A stretch of 64,000 bases of DNA, from positions 1-64,000 of the forward strand of contig NZ_CABPST010000015.1 in assembly GCF_902459805.1 (NCBI RefSeq), in the 5' to 3' direction. Positions 54,888-64,000 of this stretch are shown here, in pieces; the stretch's first letter is position 1, and each line of letters starts with the position of its first letter. The notes beneath the pieces are model-generated. The model did not search any database. It saw only the letters and a program-made list of their open reading frames with translations, and was not told the origin of the DNA. A program made the position numbers and the translations under genes. The stretch is from Pandoraea bronchicola. GTDB taxonomy: Bacteria; Pseudomonadota; Gammaproteobacteria; Burkholderiales; Burkholderiaceae.

Positions 54888-54927
54888 ATGCGCCGATTCA
54901 TCACGCGGGCAACGTCCGCGCTCCCGT

Positions 54928-55791
54928 CTACTCGTACTGCTTGCCCTCAGCGAGCAGTGCCGGCGTGCCGATCACCGCGTTCAATCCATCGAAATCGAGC
55001 ATGCGCTCACGCCATGCCGCCGTGGTGCCTTGCGCATGCAGATTGGCGTAATACCCCTGCAGCGTATTGGCGACAGCGCGCGCCGTCCCGCCTGGGAAGA
55101 TCACGATGCGAAAGCCGATATCGGCGAGCGCCTGCGCGCTTTGCACGGGGGTCTTGCCGCCTTCGACCATATTGGCGAGCAACGGCACGCGCTGTGCGAA
55201 TCGCGCGCACGCCGCCGCCATCTGCTCCGGGCTGCGCAGCGCCTCGATGAACAACGCATCGGCGCCCGCCTCGAGATAGTGCTCGGCACGATCGAGCGCG
55301 GCATCGAGGCCTTCCACCGCCACCGCATCCGTGCGCGCGAGAATCAGGGTGCTCGCATCGTGGCGCGCATCGACCGCCGCGCGCACCTTGCCGACCATCT
55401 CCCGCACCGGCACCACGCCCTTGCCGTCGAGATGACCGCAGCGCTTGGGGAAGGTCTGATCCTCCAACTGAATCATCGCAGCCCCGGCGCGCTCGAAGCC
55501 GCGCACCGTGCGTTTAACGTTGAGGGCGTTGCCGAATCCGGTATCGGCATCGACGATCACGGGAATGTCCACGCGCTCGGCAATCCGGGCCAGCGTGTCT
55601 TCGACCTCCGGATAGGTTGTCAGTCCGATGTCCGACCGGCCAAGCCGAGTGTAGGCAATCGATGCGCCCGACAGATACAGTGCCTCGAACCCCGCTTGCG
55701 CGGCGATGAGGGCGGACAGCGCGTCGTAGACACCGGGCGCGAGCAGCACACCGCCGTCCAGGCGCTGTTTGAGAGACGACGAGGTCGTCAT
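54928..55791 (-). CDS. PEP mutase/isocitrate lyase-superfamily C-C lyase
   Basis: Encodes 287 residues. It shows the family's barrel strands ALYLSGASIAYT, VIVDADTGFGNA (metal ligand Asp), and the gating-loop KRCGH at residues 116-120 with the Cys of lyase-type members. ILARTDA and GADALFIEA follow. The Lys-Arg-Cys-Gly-His form is typical of C-C cleaving branches such as methylisocitrate, oxaloacetate and 2,3-dimethylmalate lyases. It overlaps the FAD gene by 4 bases at the end of a long operon. The substrate is not proven. Confidence 0.83.
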   Translation of the reverse strand: MTTSSSLKQRLDGGVLLAPGVYDALSALIAAQAGFEALYLSGASIAYTRLGRSDIGLTTYPEVEDTLARIAERVDIPVIVDADTGFGNALNVKRTVRGFERAGAAMIQLEDQTFPKRCGHLDGKGVVPVREMVGKVRAAVDARHDASTLILARTDAVAVEGLDAALDRAEHYLEAGADALFIEALRSPEQMAAACARFAQRVPLLANMVEGGKTPVQSAQALADIGFRIVIFPGGTARAVANTLQGYYANLHAQGTTAAWRERMLDFDGLNAVIGTPALLAEGKQYE

Positions 55792-57203
55792 GCGGATGTC
55801 TCCTGAGAAGGTGATTTGGCCGCGAGCACGTCAACCGCTGTATGTGCCGCGAGAAATCCGCCCGCGACGGCGGAGAGCAGGCCGTTGCCCGACAGATAAC
55901 CCCAGACGGCGTTGCCCGACACGCCGCGTGCCGCACCACCGGCGGCAAGCAGATTGGGCAACGGCGTGCCGTCGCGCGTCAGTACACGGCAACAGACGTC
56001 GATATCGAGCCCGCCCTGGGTATGGAACAGCGCGCCGGTCACTTTCACTGCGTAATACGGCGCGGCAATCGCTCGCGCGAATGTGCGTCCGTCACCGGCG
56101 GTGGCACCAGGCGCGACCCTGTCGAGCGTCTCGCGCAGTGTCATCACGTCACAGCCGATGACGCCGGCGAGCGCATCGATATCGGCGCAGGTCTTGAGCG
56201 CCCCGGCGGCCTCGGCGTCCTGAAAGTCCGGGAAGGTTCTGGCAAGCGCCAGTGTTTGTGCATCGAACACATTCCACGCAATGCCGTCCGGTTGCGCCAG
56301 CACGTGGACAGCCGCCTCGGAGTAGCCCTGCGTCTCGTCGTGGAAGCGCCGCCCCTGCCGATTGATCTGGATGCCACCGTCCATCATGACGGCCCACGAA
56401 ATCAGCACGCCGTGCGGACTCGCCCAAGAGCCATGCCCTTGATAGCCGCCCAGATCTGCCAGTGCCGCGCCCATTGCTTGCCCCCAGAGGAGCGCACTAC
56501 CGTCGTTGCCTTCGTGGCCGCCATATACCGCGTGCGTCATCTCCGGCAATAGCTCGGCACGCAGCGCGGCGTTACCGCCGAAGCCATTGCACGCCAAGAG
56601 CAGCACGTCGCAGCCGAAGTACTCCATTGAACCGTCCGGGCGCAGTCCGCCGACCGCGCGCACACGCCCGGACTCGTCCACCCACAACTCACGGACCAGC
56701 GTGCGCGTGAGGATGGGCGCGCCGGTCGCCTGCACGGCGCGCTCGAGCGCCGCCATGAGCGCTGCGCCGGTGCGCTCTGGCAAGCTGTGCATGCGACGCA
56801 CCGTGTGGCCGGGGTAGAGAAAGCCGTCGAGAATCTCGAAGCGCAGTCCATGACGCGCCAACAGATCCATCGCTGGCCCAGAGGCCTGCGTGTAGGCACG
56901 CACGAGGTGCGCGGCAGCCGTGCCTTGCGTTTTCGCTGCAATGTCGTCGGCGAACCGGCGGGGGCTATCGTCGATCCCTGCCGCGCGTTGCACGTCACTT
57001 CCGGCCGCCGGGATAAAGCCTGACGAGAGCGCCGTGGAGCCGCTGGGCACGGCGTCGCGCTCCAGCAGCACGCAATCGACGCCGGCGTCTTGCAGCGCCA
57101 GTGCGGCCGTCAGCCCGCAGGCGCCCGCGCCGACGATCACGACGCCGACGTGCGGCAGATCGTCCGCCGATGGCAGGCCGCGGCGAATCACTGGCGCGCT
57201 CAT
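55788..57203 (-). CDS. FAD-dependent oxidoreductase (FAD-binding 2 family)
   Basis: Encodes about 471 residues. An N-terminal Rossmann fold has VVIVGAGACGLTAALALQDAG, followed by STALSSGFIPAAG, the family's substrate-domain entry. The C-terminal FAD motif is LLAAGGAARGVSGNAVWGYLSGNGLLSA. This family includes ketosteroid dehydrogenases, fumarate reductases and tricarballylate dehydrogenase, which use FAD for hydride exchange at C=C or C-C bonds. It starts in an ATGA overlap with the isochorismatase-fold gene and overlaps the lyase gene at its end. Confidence 0.83.
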   Translation of the reverse strand: MSAPVIRRGLPSADDLPHVGVVIVGAGACGLTAALALQDAGVDCVLLERDAVPSGSTALSSGFIPAAGSDVQRAAGIDDSPRRFADDIAAKTQGTAAAHLVRAYTQASGPAMDLLARHGLRFEILDGFLYPGHTVRRMHSLPERTGAALMAALERAVQATGAPILTRTLVRELWVDESGRVRAVGGLRPDGSMEYFGCDVLLLACNGFGGNAALRAELLPEMTHAVYGGHEGNDGSALLWGQAMGAALADLGGYQGHGSWASPHGVLISWAVMMDGGIQINRQGRRFHDETQGYSEAAVHVLAQPDGIAWNVFDAQTLALARTFPDFQDAEAAGALKTCADIDALAGVIGCDVMTLRETLDRVAPGATAGDGRTFARAIAAPYYAVKVTGALFHTQGGLDIDVCCRVLTRDGTPLPNLLAAGGAARGVSGNAVWGYLSGNGLLSAVAGGFLAAHTAVDVLAAKSPSQETSA

Positions 57204-57817
57204 GCGGCAAGGCGGCCGGTAAAGGCCTCGCAAGTCAGGATCTCACCCACCGTACACAAATCGGCGAGCGCAGCGTCGTGCGCGGCAGGTGTGGGGGCCG
57301 CACAACCGTCCGAGAGCACGAGCACACGGTAATCGCGCATGTGCGCGTCGCGCGCGGTGCTTGCCACGCCGCCATTCGTCACAATGCCGCACACCGCCAC
57401 GGTCTCGATCCCCGCGCGACGCAGCACCCAGTCGAGCTGCGTGTTGAAGAACGCCGAATAGGCCACCTTCCACACCGACATGTCGACGTGGCGCGCAAGC
57501 ACGTCGACCGTCGCATGTCCCGGTGTGCCGGCCACGAAGTCGCCGCGCCGCAGAAACGGCCGCAGCTGCTTCAGGTGCGGTGAGATCATCGGCTCGCCGT
57601 TCGCGTCGGGCCAGAGCGTGAACTGACTCGCCGCCACGTAGCCACCGGCCGCCTTGAGCGACGCCGCGACCGGCGCCACGCGCGCCGGGAGCGCCTGTGC
57701 CTGCGGCGTGGCCGCGCCTCCCCGGTCATACGCGCCACCCGGCGTGATGAAGTCGTTCTGCAAGTCCACGATGACGAGCGCCGTGCGCGAACTGTCGAGC
57801 TTGAGCGTTTGACTCAT
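57200..57817 (-). CDS. Isochorismatase-fold hydrolase with Gly at the Cys site
   Basis: Encodes 205 residues. The family Asp is in LVIVDLQNDF (Asp18) and the Lys in WKVAYSAF (Lys117). The nucleophile loop reads CGIVTNGGVASTARDA, with Gly150 at the position normally Cys (TNxCV). True isochorismatases of the EntB/PhzD type also carry Gly there, while amidases (nicotinamidase, N-carbamoylsarcosine and maleamate amidases) need Cys. A non-amidase hydrolytic or vinyl-ether-type reaction is therefore possible. ATGA overlaps link it to the FAD gene downstream. Confidence 0.83.
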   Translation of the reverse strand: MSQTLKLDSSRTALVIVDLQNDFITPGGAYDRGGAATPQAQALPARVAPVAASLKAAGGYVAASQFTLWPDANGEPMISPHLKQLRPFLRRGDFVAGTPGHATVDVLARHVDMSVWKVAYSAFFNTQLDWVLRRAGIETVAVCGIVTNGGVASTARDAHMRDYRVLVLSDGCAAPTPAAHDAALADLCTVGEILTCEAFTGRLAA

Positions 57818-57839
57818 GTCGTCTCTCCGGTCGCTGCGC

Positions 57840-59912
57840 TCAAGAGCTGCGCGTGATGAGCAGGTTACCCAGCGCGTCGACGCGTCCCGAGAATTCCGGC
57901 TCCAGCCAGATCGTCGTATCCGATTGCTCGAGAATTGCAGGGCCCGCCACCGTCGCACCTACAGGCAACTCGAGGCGCGCATAACGCACCGCGTCCCACC
58001 ACTGCCCCGCGTGATAGACACGTTGCGTGCCAAGTGGCGCGGGCATTGCGCTCGCTTGCGGCGCGAGAACCGCGAGATCGAATTTCGGACGCACACCGAT
58101 GCGGGCGTAGCGCAGGTTCATGATGCGCACCGGGATACCCTCGAGTGCGCGCCCGAACGCCTCCCGGTAGGCGGCATCGAATGCCTGTGCAATGCCGTCG
58201 CGATGCAGCGCGTCGCGCGACACCGGCACTCGCACCGTGTGGCTTTGGCCGACGTAAAGCATGTCGAGTTCGATGACTTCGCGCACCGATTCGAAACGCA
58301 CGCCCGCCGAGTCCAGACGCGTCTGACATGCTTGTGCCAGCGCCTCCACGCGCGCCGCGAGATCCTCGACATCGAGGGCGGCGAGCGGCTGATTGAGTGT
58401 CTGTACGCTGTCGTGGCGCATGTCGGCCATCACACAGCCGAGCGCCGAAGTCACGCCGGGGTAGCGCGGCACGATGCCCGTGGTTGTGCCGACTTCGCGC
58501 ATCATTGCGCACACATGCAACGCACCGCCGCCGCCGAACGGCATATAGGCGAACTGACGCGGGTCGTGCCCCCGCTCGATCGACACCACACGAATGGCCC
58601 CGGCCATCTTCGCGTTGGCCACCGTCAGCATGGCTTCGGCGGCCGCATGCACTTCCAGCCCAAGCGGCTCGGCAACATGCTCGCCGATCGCCTGCGCCGC
58701 CAGGCCCGCGTCGAGCTTGTCGAGCAACCCGCCACCCAGCGGACGGTCTGCCGCAATGCGGCCGAGCAGCACGTTGGCATCGGTCACGGTCGGGCGCAGA
58801 TTGCCACGTCCATAGCAGGCCGGGCCCGGAATGCTGCCCGCCGACTCCGGCCCCACTTGCAGCAAACCACCGGCGTCCACCGAGGCAATCGAGCCGCCGC
58901 CCGCGCCGATCGTTTCGATCTGGATCATGGGCGAGCGCACCACCATGCCGAACTCGATGGACGTCTGCGCCGAGAGCGACGCCTCGCCGCCCGCGACAAG
59001 CGAGACGTCGAACGACGTGCCCCCCATATCGCCTGTCACCACGTTGGCGAATCCGGCCGCACGCGCAATCGCGGCGCAGGCGATCACGCCCGCTGCCGGC
59101 CCGGAGAGCGCGGTGCGCACAGGCACATCGCTCGCGGTCTGACGCGACATGATGCCGCCGTTGCTTTGCACCACCAGCAGTTCACCGCCAAAGCCCTGCG
59201 CCTTCAGGTCGCGCTCGAGCCGTGTGAGATAGCCACCGACCACCGGTTGCAATGCGGCGTTGAGCGTTGCGGTCGAGCATCGCTCGAACTCGCGAATCTC
59301 GGGCAGCACTTCCGTCGCCGCCGTCACGTTGCCGTTGGGCCACAATGCACGCACCGCCGCGACCGCGCGCTGTTCGTTCACGGGATTGGCGTAGGCATTG
59401 ATGAAGAATACGCAAACCGCTTCGCAACCGGCTTCGAGCAACGCCCGCGCTGCCGCTTCCACCTGAGCAATGTCCACGTCGGTGTGGATCGTGCCGTCGG
59501 AGAGCACACGCTCGTCGACTTCGATGCGCAAGTCGCGCGGCACAATTGGCGTGAAGTCGCCGCGCAACCCCCATGTGGCGGGACGGTCGCGGCGGCGCAT
59601 CTCCAGCACGTCGCGAAAGCCGGTCGTGGTGATGATGCCGGTGCGGGCCACCTTGCGTTCGAGCAAGGCATTCGTGCCGACCGTCGTGCCGTGCACGATG
59701 GTCGCGATGGCCCCGGCGCCCGCCTTCTGGGCCGCGTCGCCCACCCGTTCGATCCCGTTCATGAAGCCGCGCGCTTCCTCGCCACGCGTCGACGGCACCT
59801 TGACGATGCGCGCCGCACCGGCCGCCTCGTCGAGCACGAACAAATCGGTAAACGTGCCGCCCACATCGACACCCACGATCAGCGGGGCCCCGGTCGTTGC
59901 TGCTGTGCTCAT
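57840..59912 (-). CDS. hyuA: Hydantoinase/oxoprolinase A-subunit-like protein
   Basis: Encodes 690 residues. The N-terminus LIVGVDVGGTFTDLFVLDE is the ASKHA ATP-binding start, followed by HGTTVGTNALLERK, a GMGGTSFDVSLV-type phosphate loop near residue 310 (seen as GDMGGTSFDVS) and a late PFGGGGALHVCAM. The family hydrolyses cyclic amides with ATP (N-methylhydantoinase, 5-oxoprolinase) or carboxylates acetone with a partner B subunit. The overlapping hydantoinase B gene is the partner. The gene symbol is by family only. Confidence 0.85.
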   Translation of the reverse strand: MSTAATTGAPLIVGVDVGGTFTDLFVLDEAAGAARIVKVPSTRGEEARGFMNGIERVGDAAQKAGAGAIATIVHGTTVGTNALLERKVARTGIITTTGFRDVLEMRRRDRPATWGLRGDFTPIVPRDLRIEVDERVLSDGTIHTDVDIAQVEAAARALLEAGCEAVCVFFINAYANPVNEQRAVAAVRALWPNGNVTAATEVLPEIREFERCSTATLNAALQPVVGGYLTRLERDLKAQGFGGELLVVQSNGGIMSRQTASDVPVRTALSGPAAGVIACAAIARAAGFANVVTGDMGGTSFDVSLVAGGEASLSAQTSIEFGMVVRSPMIQIETIGAGGGSIASVDAGGLLQVGPESAGSIPGPACYGRGNLRPTVTDANVLLGRIAADRPLGGGLLDKLDAGLAAQAIGEHVAEPLGLEVHAAAEAMLTVANAKMAGAIRVVSIERGHDPRQFAYMPFGGGGALHVCAMMREVGTTTGIVPRYPGVTSALGCVMADMRHDSVQTLNQPLAALDVEDLAARVEALAQACQTRLDSAGVRFESVREVIELDMLYVGQSHTVRVPVSRDALHRDGIAQAFDAAYREAFGRALEGIPVRIMNLRYARIGVRPKFDLAVLAPQASAMPAPLGTQRVYHAGQWWDAVRYARLELPVGATVAGPAILEQSDTTIWLEPEFSGRVDALGNLLITRSS

Positions 59913-61603
59913 GCCTGTTGCTCCTTCGTTGCCTTGCCGCTTGCGGCGTCCGCCGCCTGCGTCACATACCCCATCGCCCGGTCATGGGCGCGCGCCGCCG
60001 CATCGCGCCGGGCGGGATCGCCGTAGCCACCGCCGCCCGGCGTCTGGAGCCGCACGCGCTCACCGCGCGCCAGCTTGATGCCGAGCATCTTCGACGCCAT
60101 CGGCGGCGTGCGCCACTCGCCACCGTTCTGATACTGAAAGACGTTCGGCACCGATGCCTGACCGCCCGCAATGCCTTGCGGTGCCGAGCGGCCGCGCTCC
60201 CCGAAGACGAACGCTTCTGCGCTGTCTTCGAGCAGTTCGATCTCGTAGATCGCGCCCAGCCCGCCCCGATGCTCACCGTCGCCGGCCGAGTCGGGACGCA
60301 ACGCCCACTGCGTGAAGCGCACGGGATAAGCCGCCTCGAGAATCTCAACGGGCGGAATCGTGGCCGTCGAAATGGGTGCGTTGCCGTGCGACAGGCCGTC
60401 GCCGTCCATGTGGCCGCCGTGGCCACCGCCGAAGAAGCTGAACATCACCCAACGCTGGCCGCGACGGGCTTCGTCGGTGCGATAGCCAGCAATCGACAGT
60501 GCGTTGATGGTGCCGTAAGCCTGTGCCATCGCGCGCTCAGGCGCGGCCTTCGCCATAGCGCAGAAAATCACGTCGATCATGCGCAGGATCGTCTCCGTAT
60601 AGCCGCCCACGGGGCGCGGACGTTGCGCAGAAATCACCAGCCCTTCCGGCAGTTCGAATTGCACCGCGTCCAGCACGCCGGCATTCGCGGGCACATCGGG
60701 GAACAGGTGTTTGAGCGCCACGTAGCAGGCAGCGATGGCTGTCGCCCGGGAAATATTCACCGGCCCCATGCAGGCGGGTGACGTTCCGGTGAAGTCGAGC
60801 GTGAGCGTCTCACCCTGCACCCGCATGCGCAGGGCAATGGTGAGCGGCACGTCGCGCACGCCGTCGTTATCGAGCATGTCCTGATAGACATACTCTCCGT
60901 CGGGCAGCGCAGCCACATGGGCGCGCATGAGCTTGACGGCACGCTCGCGCAGTTGCCCGAGCGCCTCCTGCACCGTCGTGTCGCCATATTCGTCGAGCAG
61001 ATCCGCCAGACGCCGCGCCCCGAGGGTCAGCGCCGACAATTGACCGTTCAGATCGCCCCAGAGACTGTCGGGCAGCCGCGTGTTCGCCTTGAGGATGGCG
61101 AGCACGTCGGCATCGAGTTCCCCTGCGCGAACGATACGCACTGGCGGGATCTGTACGGCCTCCTGCCAGCATTCGGTAGCCGCCGGGTTGTAGTTGCCGG
61201 GTACCGCGCCGCCCACATCGTGCCAGTGTGCGGCCGACGCCAGAAAGCAGTACAGCTTGCCATTGCGAAATACGGGGCGCACGAGCTTGAAGTCGTTGGC
61301 GTGGGTGCCGCCTTCGTAGGGGTCGTTGAAGAGCCACACGTCGCCATCGACCATGCCGCCACGCTCAGCGGCCGCGCGCGCCGCCGCCTGCACGGCAAAC
61401 GCCATCGCGCCGACAAAGACGGGCAGGCCCGACTTACCTTGAATCAGCGTGGCGCCGGTGGCCGCGTCGTAGATGCCGTGGCAGGCATCGTGCGCCTCGG
61501 CAATGATGGGATTGAACGCACTGCGGTAGAGCGTCGCGTCCATTTCGTCGGCGATCTGCTCCAGCCGGCCCTTGAGGACGGCCAGGGTGACGGGATCTAG
61601 CAT
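59909..61603 (-). CDS. hyuB: Hydantoinase/oxoprolinase B-subunit-like protein
   Basis: Encodes 564 residues. It starts LDPVTLAVLKGRLEQIADEMDATLYRSAFNPIIAEA, the family opening, and has FNDPYEGGTHANDFKL, a DHWHDVGG-type motif (AAHWHDVGGAVPG) and a C-terminal GGGGYGDPARR block. With the A subunit it forms an ATP-dependent cyclic-amide hydrolase or a carboxylase. It overlaps hyuA by 4 bases and the small aconitase-type subunit gene by 7, so the complex is made from one message. Confidence 0.85.
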   Translation of the reverse strand: MLDPVTLAVLKGRLEQIADEMDATLYRSAFNPIIAEAHDACHGIYDAATGATLIQGKSGLPVFVGAMAFAVQAAARAAAERGGMVDGDVWLFNDPYEGGTHANDFKLVRPVFRNGKLYCFLASAAHWHDVGGAVPGNYNPAATECWQEAVQIPPVRIVRAGELDADVLAILKANTRLPDSLWGDLNGQLSALTLGARRLADLLDEYGDTTVQEALGQLRERAVKLMRAHVAALPDGEYVYQDMLDNDGVRDVPLTIALRMRVQGETLTLDFTGTSPACMGPVNISRATAIAACYVALKHLFPDVPANAGVLDAVQFELPEGLVISAQRPRPVGGYTETILRMIDVIFCAMAKAAPERAMAQAYGTINALSIAGYRTDEARRGQRWVMFSFFGGGHGGHMDGDGLSHGNAPISTATIPPVEILEAAYPVRFTQWALRPDSAGDGEHRGGLGAIYEIELLEDSAEAFVFGERGRSAPQGIAGGQASVPNVFQYQNGGEWRTPPMASKMLGIKLARGERVRLQTPGGGGYGDPARRDAAARAHDRAMGYVTQAADAASGKATKEQQA

Positions 61604-62145
61604 GAAGAAACTCCGTTGGATGTCGCTTGAGGTGCCGTACGGCGCCGCCTGAGCAGATTGAGCAGTCCGCCCGCGTCGACCATGTCGAGCAGGAAGCCCG
61701 GCACGGTCTCGCAGGCGAGACGGCTGCCGTCGGCGCGTTCGACGAAGCCTTCGCGCGGCGAAAGCCGCAGGGCTTCGCCCTCGGCAATGCGCAGCGCGTC
61801 GGCACAGGTGAGCAGCAACAGCCCCACATTGAAGGCGTTGCGGAAATACAAGCCATTGAACGACGGCGCGATGACGGCGCGAACGCCGAGATGCACGAGC
61901 GCGGCCGCCGCCTGCTCGCGCGACGAGCCGATGCCGAAGTTCGGGCCGGCGACGAGCACATCGCCCACCTGCACGGCTGCGGCAAACTCAGGGCGCACGC
62001 GATGCAGGCAATGGCGCGCGATCTCCTCGATGCCGAACTTCATGTAGGCCCCCGGCGCGAGCGCGTCGGTATCGATATCGGCGCCCACTACCCAGGCGCG
62101 ATGCGAGGTGCTGCAGGAATCAACAGACGTGGTTGGGGTGGTCAT
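61597..62145 (-). CDS. Aconitase-type small subunit (LeuD/DmdB-like)
   Basis: Encodes 182 residues. The swivelling-domain features are present: VVGADIDTDALAPGAYMKF, NFGIGSSREQAAAAL and APSFNGLYFRNAFNVGLLL. Together with the next gene it would make a two-subunit hydro-lyase like isopropylmalate isomerase or dimethylmaleate hydratase. Sequence alone does not fix the substrate. It is not linked to other leucine genes here, so a catabolic function is more likely. Confidence 0.85.
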   Translation of the reverse strand: MTTPTTSVDSCSTSHRAWVVGADIDTDALAPGAYMKFGIEEIARHCLHRVRPEFAAAVQVGDVLVAGPNFGIGSSREQAAAALVHLGVRAVIAPSFNGLYFRNAFNVGLLLLTCADALRIAEGEALRLSPREGFVERADGSRLACETVPGFLLDMVDAGGLLNLLRRRRTAPQATSNGVSSC

Positions 62146-62166
62146 GGCGAAGTTTGACGAACAAAT

Positions 62167-63435
62167 TCAGGCAAGCATGTCGCGCGGGTCGGCAATGCGC
62201 CCCGTAAGCGCGGCAGCCGCTACCGTATAAGGCGAGCCGAGATAGACCTGCGCCGTCTCCGCTCCCATGCGTCCCTTGAAATTGCGCGCAGTGCTCGACA
62301 TGACGGTGGCGCCTTCCGGGATCGAGCCGCCGTAACCCGCGCAAGCACCGCACGTCGTCGCGAGCACCTGTGCCCCGGCTGCAGTGAGCACATCCATCAC
62401 GCCTTCGCGCGCGGCCTGAGCCTGATCGCGCTGCGAAGCCGGGGCGACGACAAAGCGCATGCCATCGGCCACACGTTTGCCTCGCAGCACGCGCGCTGCC
62501 GCGCGCAGGTCTTCGAGCTTGGCCCCCGTGCAAGCCCCCAGATAGGCGACGTCCACCGCCACATTGGCGAACTCGCCGACGCCACGCGTATTGGCGGGGC
62601 TGTGCGGCGCGGCAACTTGCGGCGCGAGTGCGCTGGCGTCGAACGTATGCACTTCGGCAGCCGCCCCTGGATCGCCCTGCCAGCGATCGATGTCGATGGC
62701 ATCCTTCACACCGGCCGAGCGCAGGTACTGGCGCGTGGTCTCGTCGGGCGCAATCAGTCCGACCTGAGAGCCGAGTTCTGCACTCATGTTCGAGAGCGTC
62801 ATGCGCTCCTGCATCGACAGTGCGCGCACCGCCTCGCCGCAGAATTCGATCGCCTGATAGCGTCCGCCATTCATGCCGAAGCGGCCGATCATGTGCAGCA
62901 TCATGTCCTTGGCGGTCACGCCGTCAGCCAGACGTGCGTCCCAGCGCATCTGAAGCGTGTCGGGCACCTTGACCCAGATTTCGCCCGAGACGGCCACGCC
63001 CAGCATTTCCGTGCTGCCGATGCCGAACATGTAAGCGCCGAACGCCCCGCCGGTTGGCGAGTGCGAATCGCCTCCCACGCAGAACATGCCGGGACGCAGA
63101 TGCCCGTGTTCGGGCACGACCACATGGCAAATGCCGACCGAGTCGTAGACGTTGGGCAGCGCCTGCGCGCTCGCCCAGTCCCGGGCAATGCGCACGATCC
63201 GCCGCGACTCGTCGTCGGATTCGGGCACGTAGTGATCGATCACGAGCACCACTTTCGATTTGTCCCACAACTGCGCGCCCAGCGACTCAAGCATCGGTTG
63301 CAGCCGGCGCGGGCCGCTGGAATCGTGAAACATCGCGAGATCGACGCGACAGGTGATGATCTCGCCCACGGCGACTTCGTCGCGGCCACAGGCGGCCGCC
63401 AGCAGTTTTTGCGTCAGAGTTTGCGCCACGGTCAT
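62167..63435 (-). CDS. Aconitase-type large subunit (LeuC/DmdA-like)
   Basis: Encodes 422 residues. Iron-sulfur ligand Cys appear in YLGACTGAKLEDL and CGACAGYGG. GGDSHSPTGGAFGAYMFGIGSTE and the late STARNFKGRMG are family landmarks. It would bind a 4Fe-4S cluster and add water across a C=C bond of a dicarboxylate. It starts 4 bases after the LivF stop and lies 21 bases before the small subunit gene. Alternative family calls are homoaconitase-like or isopropylmalate isomerase-like. Confidence 0.85.
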   Translation of the reverse strand: MTVAQTLTQKLLAAACGRDEVAVGEIITCRVDLAMFHDSSGPRRLQPMLESLGAQLWDKSKVVLVIDHYVPESDDESRRIVRIARDWASAQALPNVYDSVGICHVVVPEHGHLRPGMFCVGGDSHSPTGGAFGAYMFGIGSTEMLGVAVSGEIWVKVPDTLQMRWDARLADGVTAKDMMLHMIGRFGMNGGRYQAIEFCGEAVRALSMQERMTLSNMSAELGSQVGLIAPDETTRQYLRSAGVKDAIDIDRWQGDPGAAAEVHTFDASALAPQVAAPHSPANTRGVGEFANVAVDVAYLGACTGAKLEDLRAAARVLRGKRVADGMRFVVAPASQRDQAQAAREGVMDVLTAAGAQVLATTCGACAGYGGSIPEGATVMSSTARNFKGRMGAETAQVYLGSPYTVAAAALTGRIADPRDMLA

Positions 63436-63439
63436 TCCC

Positions 63440-64000
<561 letters not shown>

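Noticed and set aside
57816-60026. 736-codon plus-strand frame opposite hyuA
   Set aside because: Shadow of hyuA, which has clear ATPase motifs and overlaps its operon partners.

Overview
The window is GC-rich chromosomal DNA from a member of the Burkholderiaceae, most likely Pandoraea or a close relative. The support is gene order and family content typical of that group: a yqeY-dnaG-rpoD block, dxs-ispA-xseB beside a Rieske oxygenase, a DUF2782-type gene next to thrB and a BPSS1780-type membrane protein. The genus is an inference from memory of gene order, not from a database search.

Positions 1-10705 are the integrase end of a prophage that continues past the left edge. It carries tiny genes and a lipoprotein, rdgC, a membrane protein, a cupin-like protein, a short sliding-clamp-like protein, a cytosine-C5 DNA methyltransferase, a small HTH/excisionase-like gene and a tyrosine integrase. 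The integrase abuts the 3' end of tRNA-Ile(CAU), so the phage integrated at that tRNA end. Between 4.3 and 7.4 kb an island of minus-strand accessory genes interrupts the plus-strand phage genes. It holds a lipoprotein with two TonB-C-like domains and four small orphan proteins. Three copies of a 12-bp element that reads as an extended -10 promoter sit at gene borders there, and the N-terminal fragment of a second DNA methyltransferase is also present.

Positions 10706-53318 are mostly conserved core genome: tRNA-Ile, rpoD, dnaG, yqeY, an HI0933-type flavoprotein, tsaD, folE2, dxs, ispA, xseB, a Rieske oxygenase, an EamA transporter, a sulfurtransferase, a ZIP metal transporter, a dienelactone-hydrolase-like protein, ndh, polA, a LOG-family gene, a YeeE/YedE transporter, thrB, uvrD, valS, galU, a TusA-like gene, a NUDIX gene, a CLC channel, threonine aldolase, a tautomerase, a class II aldolase, an MFS transporter and alaS. 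Clear rho-independent terminators punctuate many of these units.

Positions 53563-64000 hold a catabolic locus. A plus-strand class III CoA-transferase faces a tight minus-strand operon. In transcription order the operon runs: a LivF-type ABC ATPase (cut by the window edge), aconitase-type large and small subunits, hydantoinase/oxoprolinase B and A subunits, an isochorismatase-fold hydrolase lacking the usual catalytic Cys, an FAD-dependent oxidoreductase and a PEP-mutase/isocitrate-lyase-type C-C lyase. Together they suggest import and stepwise opening, hydration and cleavage of a small cyclic imide/lactam or substituted maleate-type compound. The substrate is unknown, and this is the most interesting functional hypothesis in the window.
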